NCBI RefSeq assembly: GCF_001399685.1
Contig: NZ_JTHN01000114.1
Span: 1 to 35,193, forward strand
Source: Paenibacillus sp. A3
Lineage (GTDB): Bacteria > Bacillota > Bacilli > Paenibacillales > NBRC-103111
Length of the DNA stretch: 35,193 nt
Direction: 5' to 3'
A model generated the notes under the pieces. That model saw nothing but the letters and a program-made list of their open reading frames with translations, had not been told where the DNA came from and did no database searches. A program made the position numbers and the translations under genes. Positions 16,601 through 22,257 of this stretch are shown one piece after another; positions within the stretch are counted from its first letter, which is position 1; each line of letters opens with the position of its first letter.

Positions 16601-17865
16601 TCCTGCCCGGTCTTCCAGCCCATGACGTTCAACGGATAATAAACGGCTTCGTACACGGAGCTGGAAACCGTAGCCTTATAACGGTTGGACGGGCTGGTCA
16701 CCGCACCGACGGAGATCGCAAGCTGCGAAGAAGCCGGCGAGCCCATCGAGTAGAAGTACGGCCCTTTATCTCCCGCATTGCCGCTGGCTACGACGGCGAC
16801 GATGCCGCCGAGAACGGCATTGTTGATTGCGATCGAATCCGGGGAGTTCGGGTCCTTCTCCTCGTCCGAGCCCAGCGACAGGTTGATCACGTCCATTTTG
16901 TCCTTGACCGCGCGCTCGATTCCGTCGATCACCTGGGCCGAAGAGCCGGAGGATCTGCCGGTTTTGGGGTCGCGGGCCAGCACTTTGTAGACGTAGAGGT
17001 CCGCTTCGTAGGCAATGCCTTTTTGGACGACATCGGTGTTTGTATTCTTGGCCCGGCCGGCGATTGTACCGGATACGTGCGTGCCGTGAGACGTTCCATC
17101 GAAGCCTTTTCCAAACGGGTCCTGAGCCTTCGGAATGGGTGGTTCCTCGTAAGGGTCGGGCGTATTGAACGAAGAGTTGTACCCGCCTTTATAGGCATCC
17201 TTCAAGTCCGGGTGCAGATAATCGACGCCGCTGTCGATGACGCCGACCTTCAAGCCTTTGCCGGTCAAGCCCCGGGCCCAAGCGTCCTGAGCTCCAATTT
17301 GCTTGATGGGCGCAATATCGTAGCTGCCAGTCACGGCATCGGCCGGCTGCGGAGCTTCGACGGGCAAAGCATAATAGGTTCGGTTCTCATGAATCGACTT
17401 GACGCCGGGGATGGCGGCCAGCTCGGGAATCTGGTTGGCCGGCAGCGTAATTTCCATGCCGTTCAGCACGGTATTGTATTGGTAGTTGACGTTCAAATCG
17501 ATGCCTTCGGATTTCGCCAAGCTGATCATGGACGATTGCTCGCTATTGACAGCGCTTTCTAAAGATTCTGCAGAAAGCTGCTGCTGGCCCAGCTCGGCAG
17601 CGTATTTTCCGACGGAGACCGGCTGTCCGCTCAATTGGACGATGACGTTCACCTTGTCCGTGGAGGTGGTGTCCAGCTTGTCGGAAATAAAGGCATTGGC
17701 CTTCGGATGAAAAGAAAGAGTGCGGATGATTTGCGCATCGACGATACCGGACGGGGTACCCGATACCGATGTCAAAGGCGCCGCCTGTGCAACGCTTTGC
17801 ATCATTAAACCTGCGGTTAATAGAGTAGACAGCAGTGAGAGACGCGAAAACTTTGCTCTTCTCAT
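13669..17865 (-). CDS. giant Vpr-like subtilase with SLH anchor
   Basis: 1398 residues (ATG 17865, AAAAGGAG 7 bases upstream). A signal peptide ends near AQAAP. An inhibitor-I9-type propeptide spans ~65-165. The S8 catalytic domain starts near 185: Asp211 in VIDSGVD, His260 in SHGTHVSG, oxyanion Asn363 in ASGNAG and Ser617 in GTSMATPHVAG. A PA-type insert (~405-550) lies between His and Ser, as in Vpr-like subtilases. After ~680 come Ig-like or Fn3-like domains, including a Ser/Gly linker near 1010. Three S-layer homology repeats occupy ~1214-1398 (TRAEFSAML, SRQDLAVML, TREAAATVL). The enzyme should be an extracellular protease bound to pyruvylated secondary wall polymer. It is monocistronic, with a hairpin behind it. 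Confidence 0.95.
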   Translation of the reverse strand: MRRAKFSRLSLLSTLLTAGLMMQSVAQAAPLTSVSGTPSGIVDAQIIRTLSFHPKANAFISDKLDTTSTDKVNVIVQLSGQPVSVGKYAAELGQQQLSAESLESAVNSEQSSMISLAKSEGIDLNVNYQYNTVLNGMEITLPANQIPELAAIPGVKSIHENRTYYALPVEAPQPADAVTGSYDIAPIKQIGAQDAWARGLTGKGLKVGVIDSGVDYLHPDLKDAYKGGYNSSFNTPDPYEEPPIPKAQDPFGKGFDGTSHGTHVSGTIAGRAKNTNTDVVQKGIAYEADLYVYKVLARDPKTGRSSGSSAQVIDGIERAVKDKMDVINLSLGSDEEKDPNSPDSIAINNAVLGGIVAVVASGNAGDKGPYFYSMGSPASSQLAISVGAVTSPSNRYKATVSSSVYEAVYYPLNVMGWKTGQEDFKAILGTNPIEAVYVGLGQDDDYKGKNVKEKIAFVSRGSLAFVDKIKNAKKWGAKAIVIFNGNITKDTSGKDIPDLSPSIDGRNGHIDSFIGDDFEYIPAFDMSGQQGRALASAVLANQTNFRLTFGPSYPQTIDKGDTMATFSSRGPLSDDKLSIKPDISAPGVNVLSTYPAYGKSIPGASYAQAYKRSSGTSMATPHVAGVALLLKQQHPDWTPFDIRAAMANTADGIKDSKETPYDVYSQGAGRINVSQAVYTPAVLQTVDQITILDKNLNPQEVVNYGSSASFGLMAAGSIAKKEQLQLKNTSDKTVTYKASVKLHPNVTSDPNNPVKTPDVNNIVATLEGLGSGNTVSAGAKSTQKFSLSVAPKATAADGVYEGEVLLESAGLPSLHLPFVVHVGTKRPDNGFGLQDVTLTRTVITPSKSTDVSVTLTAKDANYLDLNVYGVDDKYVGTMGQILNQDASGKPQLLAPGTYTFQNVDGTYINDKVDGNGKPIVQRLKEGTYKLMVRALILDAKGQPKRDASGELIQYVAWKTLRFSSTDDSSTPIYNSGSGFYYGGSVSGSTEQSGSNPSIDTVVNQGQTSASLKRTVTMDGNTLTATIADADLKAALKTESGTPVAVVISVYATASQQVIVKLTPEQVNTLKASGEQNSVIVSNGNASIALPVSVLKRVPAAAGLNVAVRYDVERASAFADGFPGAKVTGTPVSFAVSAVNGSDTQPISVSNRDFLKSSFTVSGNTDANALGVLYIDNGKVYAVPASVAQNKDGSRTVTVNRPGISTYAAATRAISFTDIDTSWAQSHIQALANKLLLNGTSASEFSPKEQVTRAEFSAMLVRALGLHAGSKAPFQDVSASDWFADDIAAAYEAGLVNGVEEGRFDPHASISRQDLAVMLSRASSLIQLTPKSNPSRKPYADASEFAEYAKNSIDAVTKSGLMSGDEIDGTPHFHPADPTTREAAATVLYNLLQNGSLIN

Positions 17866-17904
17866 ATCAAAACTCCTTTTCACTATGATTTTAAGAGCTG
17901 AAGT

Positions 17905-17923
17905 GAATCGTCACCCCCGATTC
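17905..17923 (-). other. leader hairpin upstream of the subtilase gene
   Basis: GAATCG and CGATTC pair around a seven-base C-rich loop, 40 bases before the start codon. The rest of 17924-18050 is strongly AT-rich, with ATATAT/ATATAT inverted repeats and a TATAAT on the minus strand near 17990, but I could not place a -35 with confidence. Role of the hairpin is unknown. Confidence 0.35.
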
Positions 17924-18056
17924 GCTTTGTGTTTACAGCATTTACAAGAATTTATTGTATCACCTATTTCAAATATATACCATATATTATAGTAAAATCT
18001 TCTAATAGAAATGTATAGAATTCGATAGATTATTTGAGTTTGGCGATGGATAAGTG

Positions 18057-18085
18057 TTGACTATTAAGTTAACTTAGGTTAATTT
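18057..18085 (+). promoter_or_regulatory. sigma-A promoter with palindromic operator of the tetR operon
   Basis: TTGACT at 18057-18062 and TAATTT at 18080-18085 are 17 bases apart, a good vegetative promoter. The spacer contains the perfect 12-base palindrome TAAGTTAACTTA (18065-18076). A repressor bound there would block RNA polymerase, which fits autorepression by the TetR-family protein encoded 53 bases downstream. Confidence 0.7.
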
Positions 18086-18138
18086 ATTTATTGGAGTTTA
18101 CAAAAAAGAAAGTAAATTTGTTGAGGTGATTTCGGTCC

Positions 18139-18795
18139 ATGGATGCGCAACCGATCCCGCTGCGGGAGCTTAAAAAAGCGCGGACCAAGCTGGCGCTGTA
18201 TGAGGCGAGCTTGGAGCTGATCGGCGAACGCTCGTTTCGCGAGCTGCTGGTAGACGATATTTGCCGCAAGGCGGAAGTGTCGAAGGTGACGTTTTTCAAG
18301 TTTTTCCGGCAAAAAGAGGACGTGCTGGTCTACTTCATGCGGGTATGGTTGACCTGGCGGCGGATCGAGCTGGCGGAGCGGCCGCTTCGGGGAATGGCGG
18401 CGATCCGGCACATGCTCGGGAAGGTCGTCAAAGAGGCGGAAACGAAGCCGGGCTTGATGCTGAGCCTGATCGGTTTTTTGTCGGAAATGAAGATGCACCC
18501 GTGCATGCCGGAGCTAAGTCTGGCGGAAATCCGCTTGCTGTTCCCGGAACACGAGGAGCTGGGGGCGCAGGAGCCGGATTTGCATCAGGAATTCACGAAA
18601 CGGATGCGGGAAGCGGCCGAGGACGGGGAGCTGCGCCCGGGAGTATCCGTGGAATCGGCGGTAGCTCTGCTGCATACGATTTTTTACGGAGCTTATTTGA
18701 CCGGGCATTTGTACGGTAGCACGGATTTGATGGGAGTCTACGAAACGCATCTAGAGGTGCTGTGCGCCGACCGGGAGAAGGAGGATAAGGCATGA
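18139..18795 (+). CDS. TetR-family transcriptional regulator
   Basis: 218 residues. The N-terminal helix-turn-helix domain has the TetR pattern: [50 protein letters not shown] (~16-66), with the recognition helix around [10 protein letters not shown]. The C-terminal ~150 residues are an alpha-helical ligand-binding region without close identity to a named subgroup. The ATG is preceded by GAGGTGA. It overlaps the DUF4188 gene by 4 bases, so it probably controls that gene and itself through the palindrome at 18065-18076. The inducer is unknown; the neighbour suggests a small hydrophobic compound. Confidence 0.9.
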   Translation: MDAQPIPLRELKKARTKLALYEASLELIGERSFRELLVDDICRKAEVSKVTFFKFFRQKEDVLVYFMRVWLTWRRIELAERPLRGMAAIRHMLGKVVKEAETKPGLMLSLIGFLSEMKMHPCMPELSLAEIRLLFPEHEELGAQEPDLHQEFTKRMREAAEDGELRPGVSVESAVALLHTIFYGAYLTGHLYGSTDLMGVYETHLEVLCADREKEDKA

Positions 18796-19304
18796 GTAAA
18801 GTGATTAACGGCCGCTATACGGCCGAGATCGACGGGGATTTCGTCGTATTCCAGATCGGGATGAGGATCAACAAGCCGTGGGCGGTCCATAAGTGGCTTC
18901 CGGTATTCAAGGCGATGCCGCCGATGATCCGGGAGCTGTACGAGAACCCGGAGCTCGGGTTCCTGCACGCTAATTATTATACGACGCTGCGCGGGCCGGT
19001 CATCCTGCAATATTGGCGTTCGTTCGAGCACCTGGAGCGGTATGCGCGGCACGGCGCGGTGCATTTGCAAGCTTGGCGCGATTTCAATCGGAAGGTGGCG
19101 GCCAGCGGGGCCGTCGGCATATTTCACGAGACGTTTATCGTCCAGCAGGGGCAGTACGAATGCTTGTACCATAATGTGCCGGTCTTCGGGCTGGCGAAGG
19201 CCGGCCGGCACGTGCCCGCCACCGGGCGCCGCGAAACCGCCGCGCGCCGGCTCGGACGGGATAACGAACCGGCCGTACCGACGCCTTCGGCGCCGTCCAT
19301 GTAG
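18792..19304 (+). CDS. DUF4188-family protein
   Basis: 170 residues. It matches the DUF4188 pattern: an antiparallel start [24 protein letters not shown], then [26 protein letters not shown], then [29 protein letters not shown] and [29 protein letters not shown]. The ferredoxin-like layout and conserved His residues recall small monooxygenase or heme-binding aldoxime-dehydratase-like folds; this is inference, and the reaction is not known. The C-terminal ~25 residues are low-complexity. It is translated with the TetR gene through an ATGA overlap and ends just before a hairpin. Confidence 0.85.
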   Translation: MSKVINGRYTAEIDGDFVVFQIGMRINKPWAVHKWLPVFKAMPPMIRELYENPELGFLHANYYTTLRGPVILQYWRSFEHLERYARHGAVHLQAWRDFNRKVAASGAVGIFHETFIVQQGQYECLYHNVPVFGLAKAGRHVPATGRRETAARRLGRDNEPAVPTPSAPSM

Positions 19305-19314
19305 AGGCAGCGCA

Positions 19315-19357
19315 AACAAGCACCTGGGCCAGGAACGGCTTGGCAGGTGCTTGTTCG
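19315..19357. terminator. hairpin between convergent genes
   Basis: AACAAGCACCTG (19315-19326) pairs perfectly with CAGGTGCTTGTT (19343-19354). On the minus strand the stem ends in TTGTTTG, favouring termination of the 19403-19921 gene; the plus-strand side has no T-run. Confidence 0.6.
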
Positions 19358-19402
19358 GGCGGGAGCTAAGCCGCGGTCCGGACCGTTCCGGAGGCGGCTC
19401 CC

Positions 19403-19921
19403 CTAAACAAACGGGTACGCATAGTTTTGCGGCGCTTCGAAAAAGTGGCTGACGTTGACCAGCCTGCTCGTATCGAAGCTTATACGGACGGGACCCTCGG
19501 CATGAATGTCGAGCTCGCAGTACCCGTGAGGCCAATCCAGCATTCCCGTCAGATGATACACATGTGGGTTCTGGGGAGTTATTCCCCGAATGGCCCACTC
19601 TTTGGCCAAGGAAACCTTGCTGCCGTCGGCGGTTCGGACAAAATCGTTGTTTTGCTCCAAAGAATGGTACAGAACGGTCGAAACGCTTACCTTCGACACC
19701 TGATGGAACTCGAGCTTCGCCATGCCGGCCAAATAAAAATGACCGCCCTCGTCCGGCCTAAGGATCCGATTCCGGACGCACCAGTCTTTGCTGACATCTA
19801 TTCCCCAGGCGCCAATGCGCAGGGTGTCTTCCGTAAGCGGAACGCTGTTAAAAAAAAGATGCGACTCGCGAAAACCGATCGGTTTAAAGGAGTCGTTTGT
19901 AATATCTCCCTCAAATATCAT
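19403..19921 (-). CDS. protein of unknown function next to Sda-like gene
   Basis: 172 residues, not recognised. It reads as a soluble, beta-rich cytoplasmic protein without signal peptide or membrane helix; Trp-Gly and His-rich stretches occur (GAWGIDVSKDW, HFYLAGMAKLEFHQVSKVSVS, VYHLTGMLDWPHGYCELDIHAEG). ATG 19921 is favoured because AAGGA lies 9 bases upstream; ATG 19939 has no site. It lies 90 bases behind the first Sda-like gene in the same direction. A GCTGCC/GGCAGC hairpin (19964-19979) between them lacks a T-run, so readthrough from the Sda-like promoter is possible and a sporulation-linked role is conceivable. Confidence 0.6.
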   Translation of the reverse strand: MIFEGDITNDSFKPIGFRESHLFFNSVPLTEDTLRIGAWGIDVSKDWCVRNRILRPDEGGHFYLAGMAKLEFHQVSKVSVSTVLYHSLEQNNDFVRTADGSKVSLAKEWAIRGITPQNPHVYHLTGMLDWPHGYCELDIHAEGPVRISFDTSRLVNVSHFFEAPQNYAYPFV

Positions 19922-20011
19922 ACCCAGTAGTCCTTCCATGCCAGAATTCAGTTTCTTTAATTCGCTGCCGAACGGCAGCTCAAGCCCTTGCTTCTCTCCT
20001 CTCTCCGGAAC

Positions 20012-20185
20012 TTATTTCCCGGAAAGAACGGACCAGGTCCGGCGAAAAACCGGATCGTCCAATCGTCGATGAATTTCATTAAGCAGCAAACGAATAAATT
20101 TCGGATCAAGCTGAAGCTGGATCGCGTCGGTGTAGCAGTCCAGGAGCCAATCGTCTTTAAGAGATCGCATACTTGCCATTGCCAT
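20012..20185 (-). CDS. Sda-like sporulation kinase inhibitor, copy A
   Basis: 57 residues. It fits the Sda family, a small helical hairpin that binds the dimerisation domain of sporulation kinases and blocks the phosphorelay: SLKDDWLLDCYTDAIQL, LDPKFIRLLLNEIHRR. Bacillus Sda has the same L-DE-L---Y-kA--L-L---FI-L---EI-RR spacing but is a little shorter. The ATG at 20185 is 5 bases after GGAGG; later in-frame ATGs at 20179 and 20170 are possible. The first ~52 residues from MRSLKDDWL are closely similar to copy B at 21642-21845, and the upstream DNA is also conserved between the copies. Likely role: delaying sporulation, perhaps by acting on KinB-like kinases. Confidence 0.85.
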   Translation of the reverse strand: MAMASMRSLKDDWLLDCYTDAIQLQLDPKFIRLLLNEIHRRLDDPVFRRTWSVLSGK

Positions 20186-20218
20186 ACTTGCCTCCACTCA
20201 AAACCATTTTCCATATTT

Positions 20219-20293
20219 ATACTAAAATGATAGTATTAGTTGATCGCGTGTGCATCACATTTTGTTTTTCGTCCGATAGCAAAAAGGATTGCA
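20219..20293 (-). promoter_or_regulatory. conserved upstream module of Sda-like copy A
   Basis: Plus-strand reading: the inverted repeat ATACTA, 6 bases, TAGTAT (20219-20236); then 15 bases; then GCATCACATTTTGT (20252-20265); then GCAAAAA and TTGCA (20279-20293). The same blocks with the same 15-base gap precede copy B. On the minus strand the repeat gives TAGTATAAA, a possible -10. No consensus -35 is present, suggesting an activator or an alternative sigma factor. Confidence 0.6.
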
Positions 20294-20337
20294 ATATATG
20301 GAAAACGAACGCAAAATCAATAAAAAACTCTATCTGT

Positions 20338-20470
20338 AACGAAGAAGTCCTCGTTAGGCGAGGCCCTATGCAAACATAGGCCACTGCCCAGAAATATCGA
20401 AAGATGCCCATGGGTAAAACAGGAACTGCTAGAAACTCAACCTGGGGGAGCGGAAGCGTCGTCGTGCGTC
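20338..20470 (+). ncRNA. M-box (ykoK) magnesium riboswitch, apparently 3'-truncated
   Basis: The 5' two thirds match the M-box core: GTTAGGCGAGGC (20353-20364), a CTATG/CATAG hairpin, CCACTGCCCAGAAATATCG, AAGATGCCCATGGGT and AAAACAGG. M-box RNAs sense Mg2+ and normally control magnesium transporters. The last part expected in the family (an AGTGC...AAAGCTC-like strand that closes the aptamer) is not found; the sequence runs into a terminator hairpin at 20476. No transporter gene follows; instead there is an FtsW-type pseudogene. I infer an orphan or decayed riboswitch. A weak promoter (TTGCAA 20289, 17 bases, CAAAAT) may precede it. Confidence 0.72.
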
Positions 20471-20475
20471 TTTTT

Positions 20476-20504
20476 AAGCCCTCCATGTTTGTTGGAGGGC
20501 TTTT
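20476..20504 (+). terminator. terminator behind the M-box element
   Basis: AAGCCCTCC pairs with GGAGGGCTT around a nine-base loop, followed by TTCG. It is the probable expression platform of the M-box or what remains of it, and would now stop transcription before the pseudogene. Confidence 0.75.
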
Positions 20505-20511
20505 CGATTTG

Positions 20512-20963
20512 ATGCCAAAAGTGGCCGTTCGGATTGTGGTGGAGTCGAATTACTTGATGACCGTTCTGCTTGCTGCCATCGGGCTCGTCATGGCATTTAG
20601 CTCCAGTGCCATGACTTCGTTCACGAAGTATCATAACATGTGGTATTTTGAACTAAGACAAGTGACGTGGGCTTCGGCGGGATTGTTTTTTCTTTTCTTT
20701 TTTATTTGGCTTTTTTGTGGAGGGGGCTCATAATCGCTCTGCGGAGTCCCGACTTGTTCGGTACCCTATGCGGGATCGGGATTGTCTCGACGATCGGGAT
20801 TCAGGCGCTGATCAATCGGGGGGGGGGTACCGGAAGCATTCCGATCACGGGAGTGCCTCTTCCTTTCATTAGTTACGGCGGTTCGTCGCTGCTGCTGTGC
20901 ATGGTCAGCATCGGAGTCCTGCTAAGCATCTCGCGGGAAAGGGCCGCAGGCGATTCGCGATGA
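20512..20963 (+). pseudogene. FtsW/RodA/SpoVE family pseudogene, internal deletion
   Basis: Two ends of a SEDS glycan polymerase remain. The first frame gives the N-terminal membrane helix and SASA-like region (YLMTVLLAAIGLVMAFSSSAM, then the F-LRQVTWASAG stretch). A different frame from about 20700 gives the C-terminus (WRGLIIALRSPDLFGTLCGIGIVSTIGIQALIN, then GVPLPFISYGGSSLLL and ending in ISRERAAG). The middle ~200 residues, including the catalytic Asp loop, are missing and the junction (~20690-20715) shifts frame. No ribosome binding site precedes the start. The product cannot be active. It lies behind an orphan M-box and ends 27 bases before the convergent ohrR gene. Confidence 0.85.
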
Positions 20964-20990
20964 TCCGCAGGCGGCCGGAAGCGGGTACGG

Positions 20991-21449
20991 TTACTCCCCG
21001 GCAACGGTACCGTTAAGCTCGTGGATATTAACCATCATGGCTTTGACCTGCCGGTTCAACTCGGTCATCTGCTCGAGCGTCATACCGCTGGAGGCGAACA
21101 GCGCTTGCGGAATGCAGACCGCTTTGTGCTGGAGCGCCAATCCTTTGTCCGCGATCCGGACGATCACGACGCGCTCGTCCTCGCTGGAACGCTTCCTTTG
21201 CACCAGCCCGGCCGCTTCCATCCGTTTCAGCATCGGCGTTAAGGTTCCCGAGTCGAGATCGAGAATTTCGCTCAACTCCTTGACCGTGCTCTCTTCCTTT
21301 TCCCACAACACCAATAGCACAAGATATTGGGGATAGGTCAGCCCCAACTCGTCGAGCAGCGGCCGGTACATTCGCGAAATCGCTCTCGAACAGGCGTACA
21401 GACTGAAGCATAGCTGATTGTCCAATTTCAAATATTCATTTTGGCTCAT
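20991..21449 (-). CDS. ohrR: OhrR-type MarR regulator (organic peroxide sensor)
   Basis: 152 residues with a MarR winged helix: LTYPQYLVLLVLWEKEESTVKELSEILDLDSGTLTPMLKRMEAAGLVQRKRS and the wing DERVVIVRI. The N-terminal helix LDNQLCFSLYACSR carries the reactive Cys (Cys14) characteristic of OhrR, where peroxide oxidation releases DNA. Two further Cys (20 and 112) are present, so it may not be a pure one-Cys type. The usual partner gene ohr (peroxiredoxin-like hydroperoxide reductase) is not adjacent. AAGG lies 8 bases before the ATG. Its promoter overlaps palindromes at 21496-21526, suggesting autoregulation. Confidence 0.85.
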   Translation of the reverse strand: MSQNEYLKLDNQLCFSLYACSRAISRMYRPLLDELGLTYPQYLVLLVLWEKEESTVKELSEILDLDSGTLTPMLKRMEAAGLVQRKRSSEDERVVIVRIADKGLALQHKAVCIPQALFASSGMTLEQMTELNRQVKAMMVNIHELNGTVAGE

Positions 21450-21495
21450 GGGAAGAACCTTCTTTCCTCAATCTTGTTCGTCTCGAAAGGATTGA

Positions 21496-21526
21496 TTGTG
21501 CACAAGTTAATTTGATCAAAATTATA
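21496..21526 (-). promoter_or_regulatory. ohrR promoter and palindromic operator candidates
   Basis: A minus-strand TATAAT (plus 21521-21526) lies 71 bases before the ohrR start. Immediately downstream are the perfect palindromes TTTGATCAAA (21511-21520) and TTGTGCACAA (21496-21505). A MarR dimer bound here would block initiation. The -35 is poor (TTGTTG at 18 bases). Confidence 0.5.
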
Positions 21527-21566
21527 TCATTTTCTTCCCGTCCCCAACAAGTCTGCGAAACAGACC

Positions 21567-21613
21567 AAAAAGGCTCCTGCGCTGCGCGTTTCGTACGACA
21601 CAGCGTGAGAGCC
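21567..21613 (-). terminator. terminator between Sda-like copy B and ohrR
   Basis: On the minus strand GGCTC...GCTG and CAGC...GGAGCC form a stem-loop followed by TTTTT. It separates the Sda-like copy B transcript from the ohrR promoter. Confidence 0.65.
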
Positions 21614-21641
21614 CGGAAAGATAAGAAAAGGAAGGCGAGGT

Positions 21642-21845
21642 TCAATTCGCATGGAGAACGGCGCCAGCCGCAGCCTCTTGCCCCCATGGAGAGTGGGAGA
21701 CGGCCATCCACATTCGGCGGAAAGCGGGATTGCTTGAACGTCTATGGATTTCTTCTAGCAGCAGATCGATAAATTCGGGATCGAGCTGAAGGTGGACCGC
21801 ATCCATGTAGCATTGAATGAGCCAATCGTCTTTGAGTGTGCGCAT
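21642..21845 (-). CDS. Sda-like sporulation kinase inhibitor, copy B
   Basis: 67 residues. The first ~47 match copy A almost residue for residue (RTLKDDWLIQCYMDAVHL, LDPEFIDLLLEEIHRR, NPAFRRMW), including the helical hairpin of the Sda family. The C-terminus is about 15 residues longer (SPWGQEAAAGAVLHAN), rich in Ala and Gly, with no counterpart in copy A. The ATG has GGAGG 7 bases upstream. The gene is monocistronic (terminator at 21567-21613) and shares its upstream module with copy A, so the pair arose by duplication including the control region. It should bind sporulation kinase DHp domains like Sda; target kinase unknown. Confidence 0.85.
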   Translation of the reverse strand: MRTLKDDWLIQCYMDAVHLQLDPEFIDLLLEEIHRRSSNPAFRRMWMAVSHSPWGQEAAAGAVLHAN

Positions 21846-21914
21846 CGGTTATCCTCCATCCTTGGGATTCGTTGCTGTTGGTTATCCCAAATCCCTGTTT
21901 GAAATTCCATAATT

Positions 21915-21990
21915 ATACTAAAATTGTAGTATTCATGGTGGCAAATCGCATCACATTTTGTTGTTTATTGAATGCAAAAATTGTTGCATC
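21915..21990 (-). promoter_or_regulatory. conserved upstream module of Sda-like copy B
   Basis: Inverted repeat ATACTA, 6 bases, TAGTAT (21915-21932); 15-base gap; GCATCACATTTTGT (21948-21961); then TGCAA, 6 bases, TTGCA (21973-21988). On the minus strand the first repeat includes TATAAT, a perfect -10, but no -35 fits. Order and the 15-base gap equal those of copy A. Confidence 0.65.
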
Positions 21991-22089
21991 ATATCGAAAT
22001 AGAGCGCAAATTGGCTTTTTGGAGCTGCGAACCGGGCGAAAATCCCGTTTTATGGGAGTTGCATAAAGAACATGCCGCATGCAACGCAG

Positions 22090-22206
22090 TGCAAAAAAAA
22101 TGAACGAATATCCAACACGAAATGCAAAAAGAACGATTCAAGCTACAAAGATTTCGCCCGGCAACCGCGCTATGATAACGGTAATCGCAAAATGAAAACG
22201 CTTACT
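22090..22206 (+). promoter_or_regulatory. composite promoter of unit 1: paired TGCAAAA boxes and cre-like site
   Basis: TGCAAAA at 22090-22096 and 22123-22129 are 33 bases apart. After 41 bases comes TATGAT (22171-22176). Twenty-one bases from its first base, ATGAAAACGC (22192-22201) begins; it overlaps TGAAAACGCTTACT, which matches the CcpA cre consensus TGWAANCGNTNWCA at 13 of 14 positions. The identical arrangement precedes unit 2 (26175-26291). Direct repeats at this distance suit an activator such as an AraC-type protein; the cre downstream of the -10 suits catabolite repression. The rest of the 21846-22257 gap shows nothing more. Confidence 0.75.
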
Positions 22207-22257
22207 AATCCAAAGGCTTGCTTCGATCTTCCATTTTATCCGTTAGGGGGAATTGCA

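Noticed and set aside
20404..20511. Upstream extension of the FtsW fragment
   Set aside because: This part is the M-box RNA and its terminator hairpin, not coding sequence.
20819..20828. Run of G in the FtsW fragment as the inactivating frameshift
   Set aside because: The C-terminal family motifs read in one frame on both sides of the run; the frame change is near 20700.
22192..22257. ATGAAAACGC as a start codon of a leader peptide (MKTL) in both units
   Set aside because: Neither copy has a Shine-Dalgarno sequence, downstream residues differ, and the block is better explained as a cre site just after the promoter.
22072..22257. In-frame 62-codon extension of the beta-helix protein
   Set aside because: It covers the promoter boxes, lacks a ribosome binding site, and the ATG at 22258 has one and gives a proper Tat signal.
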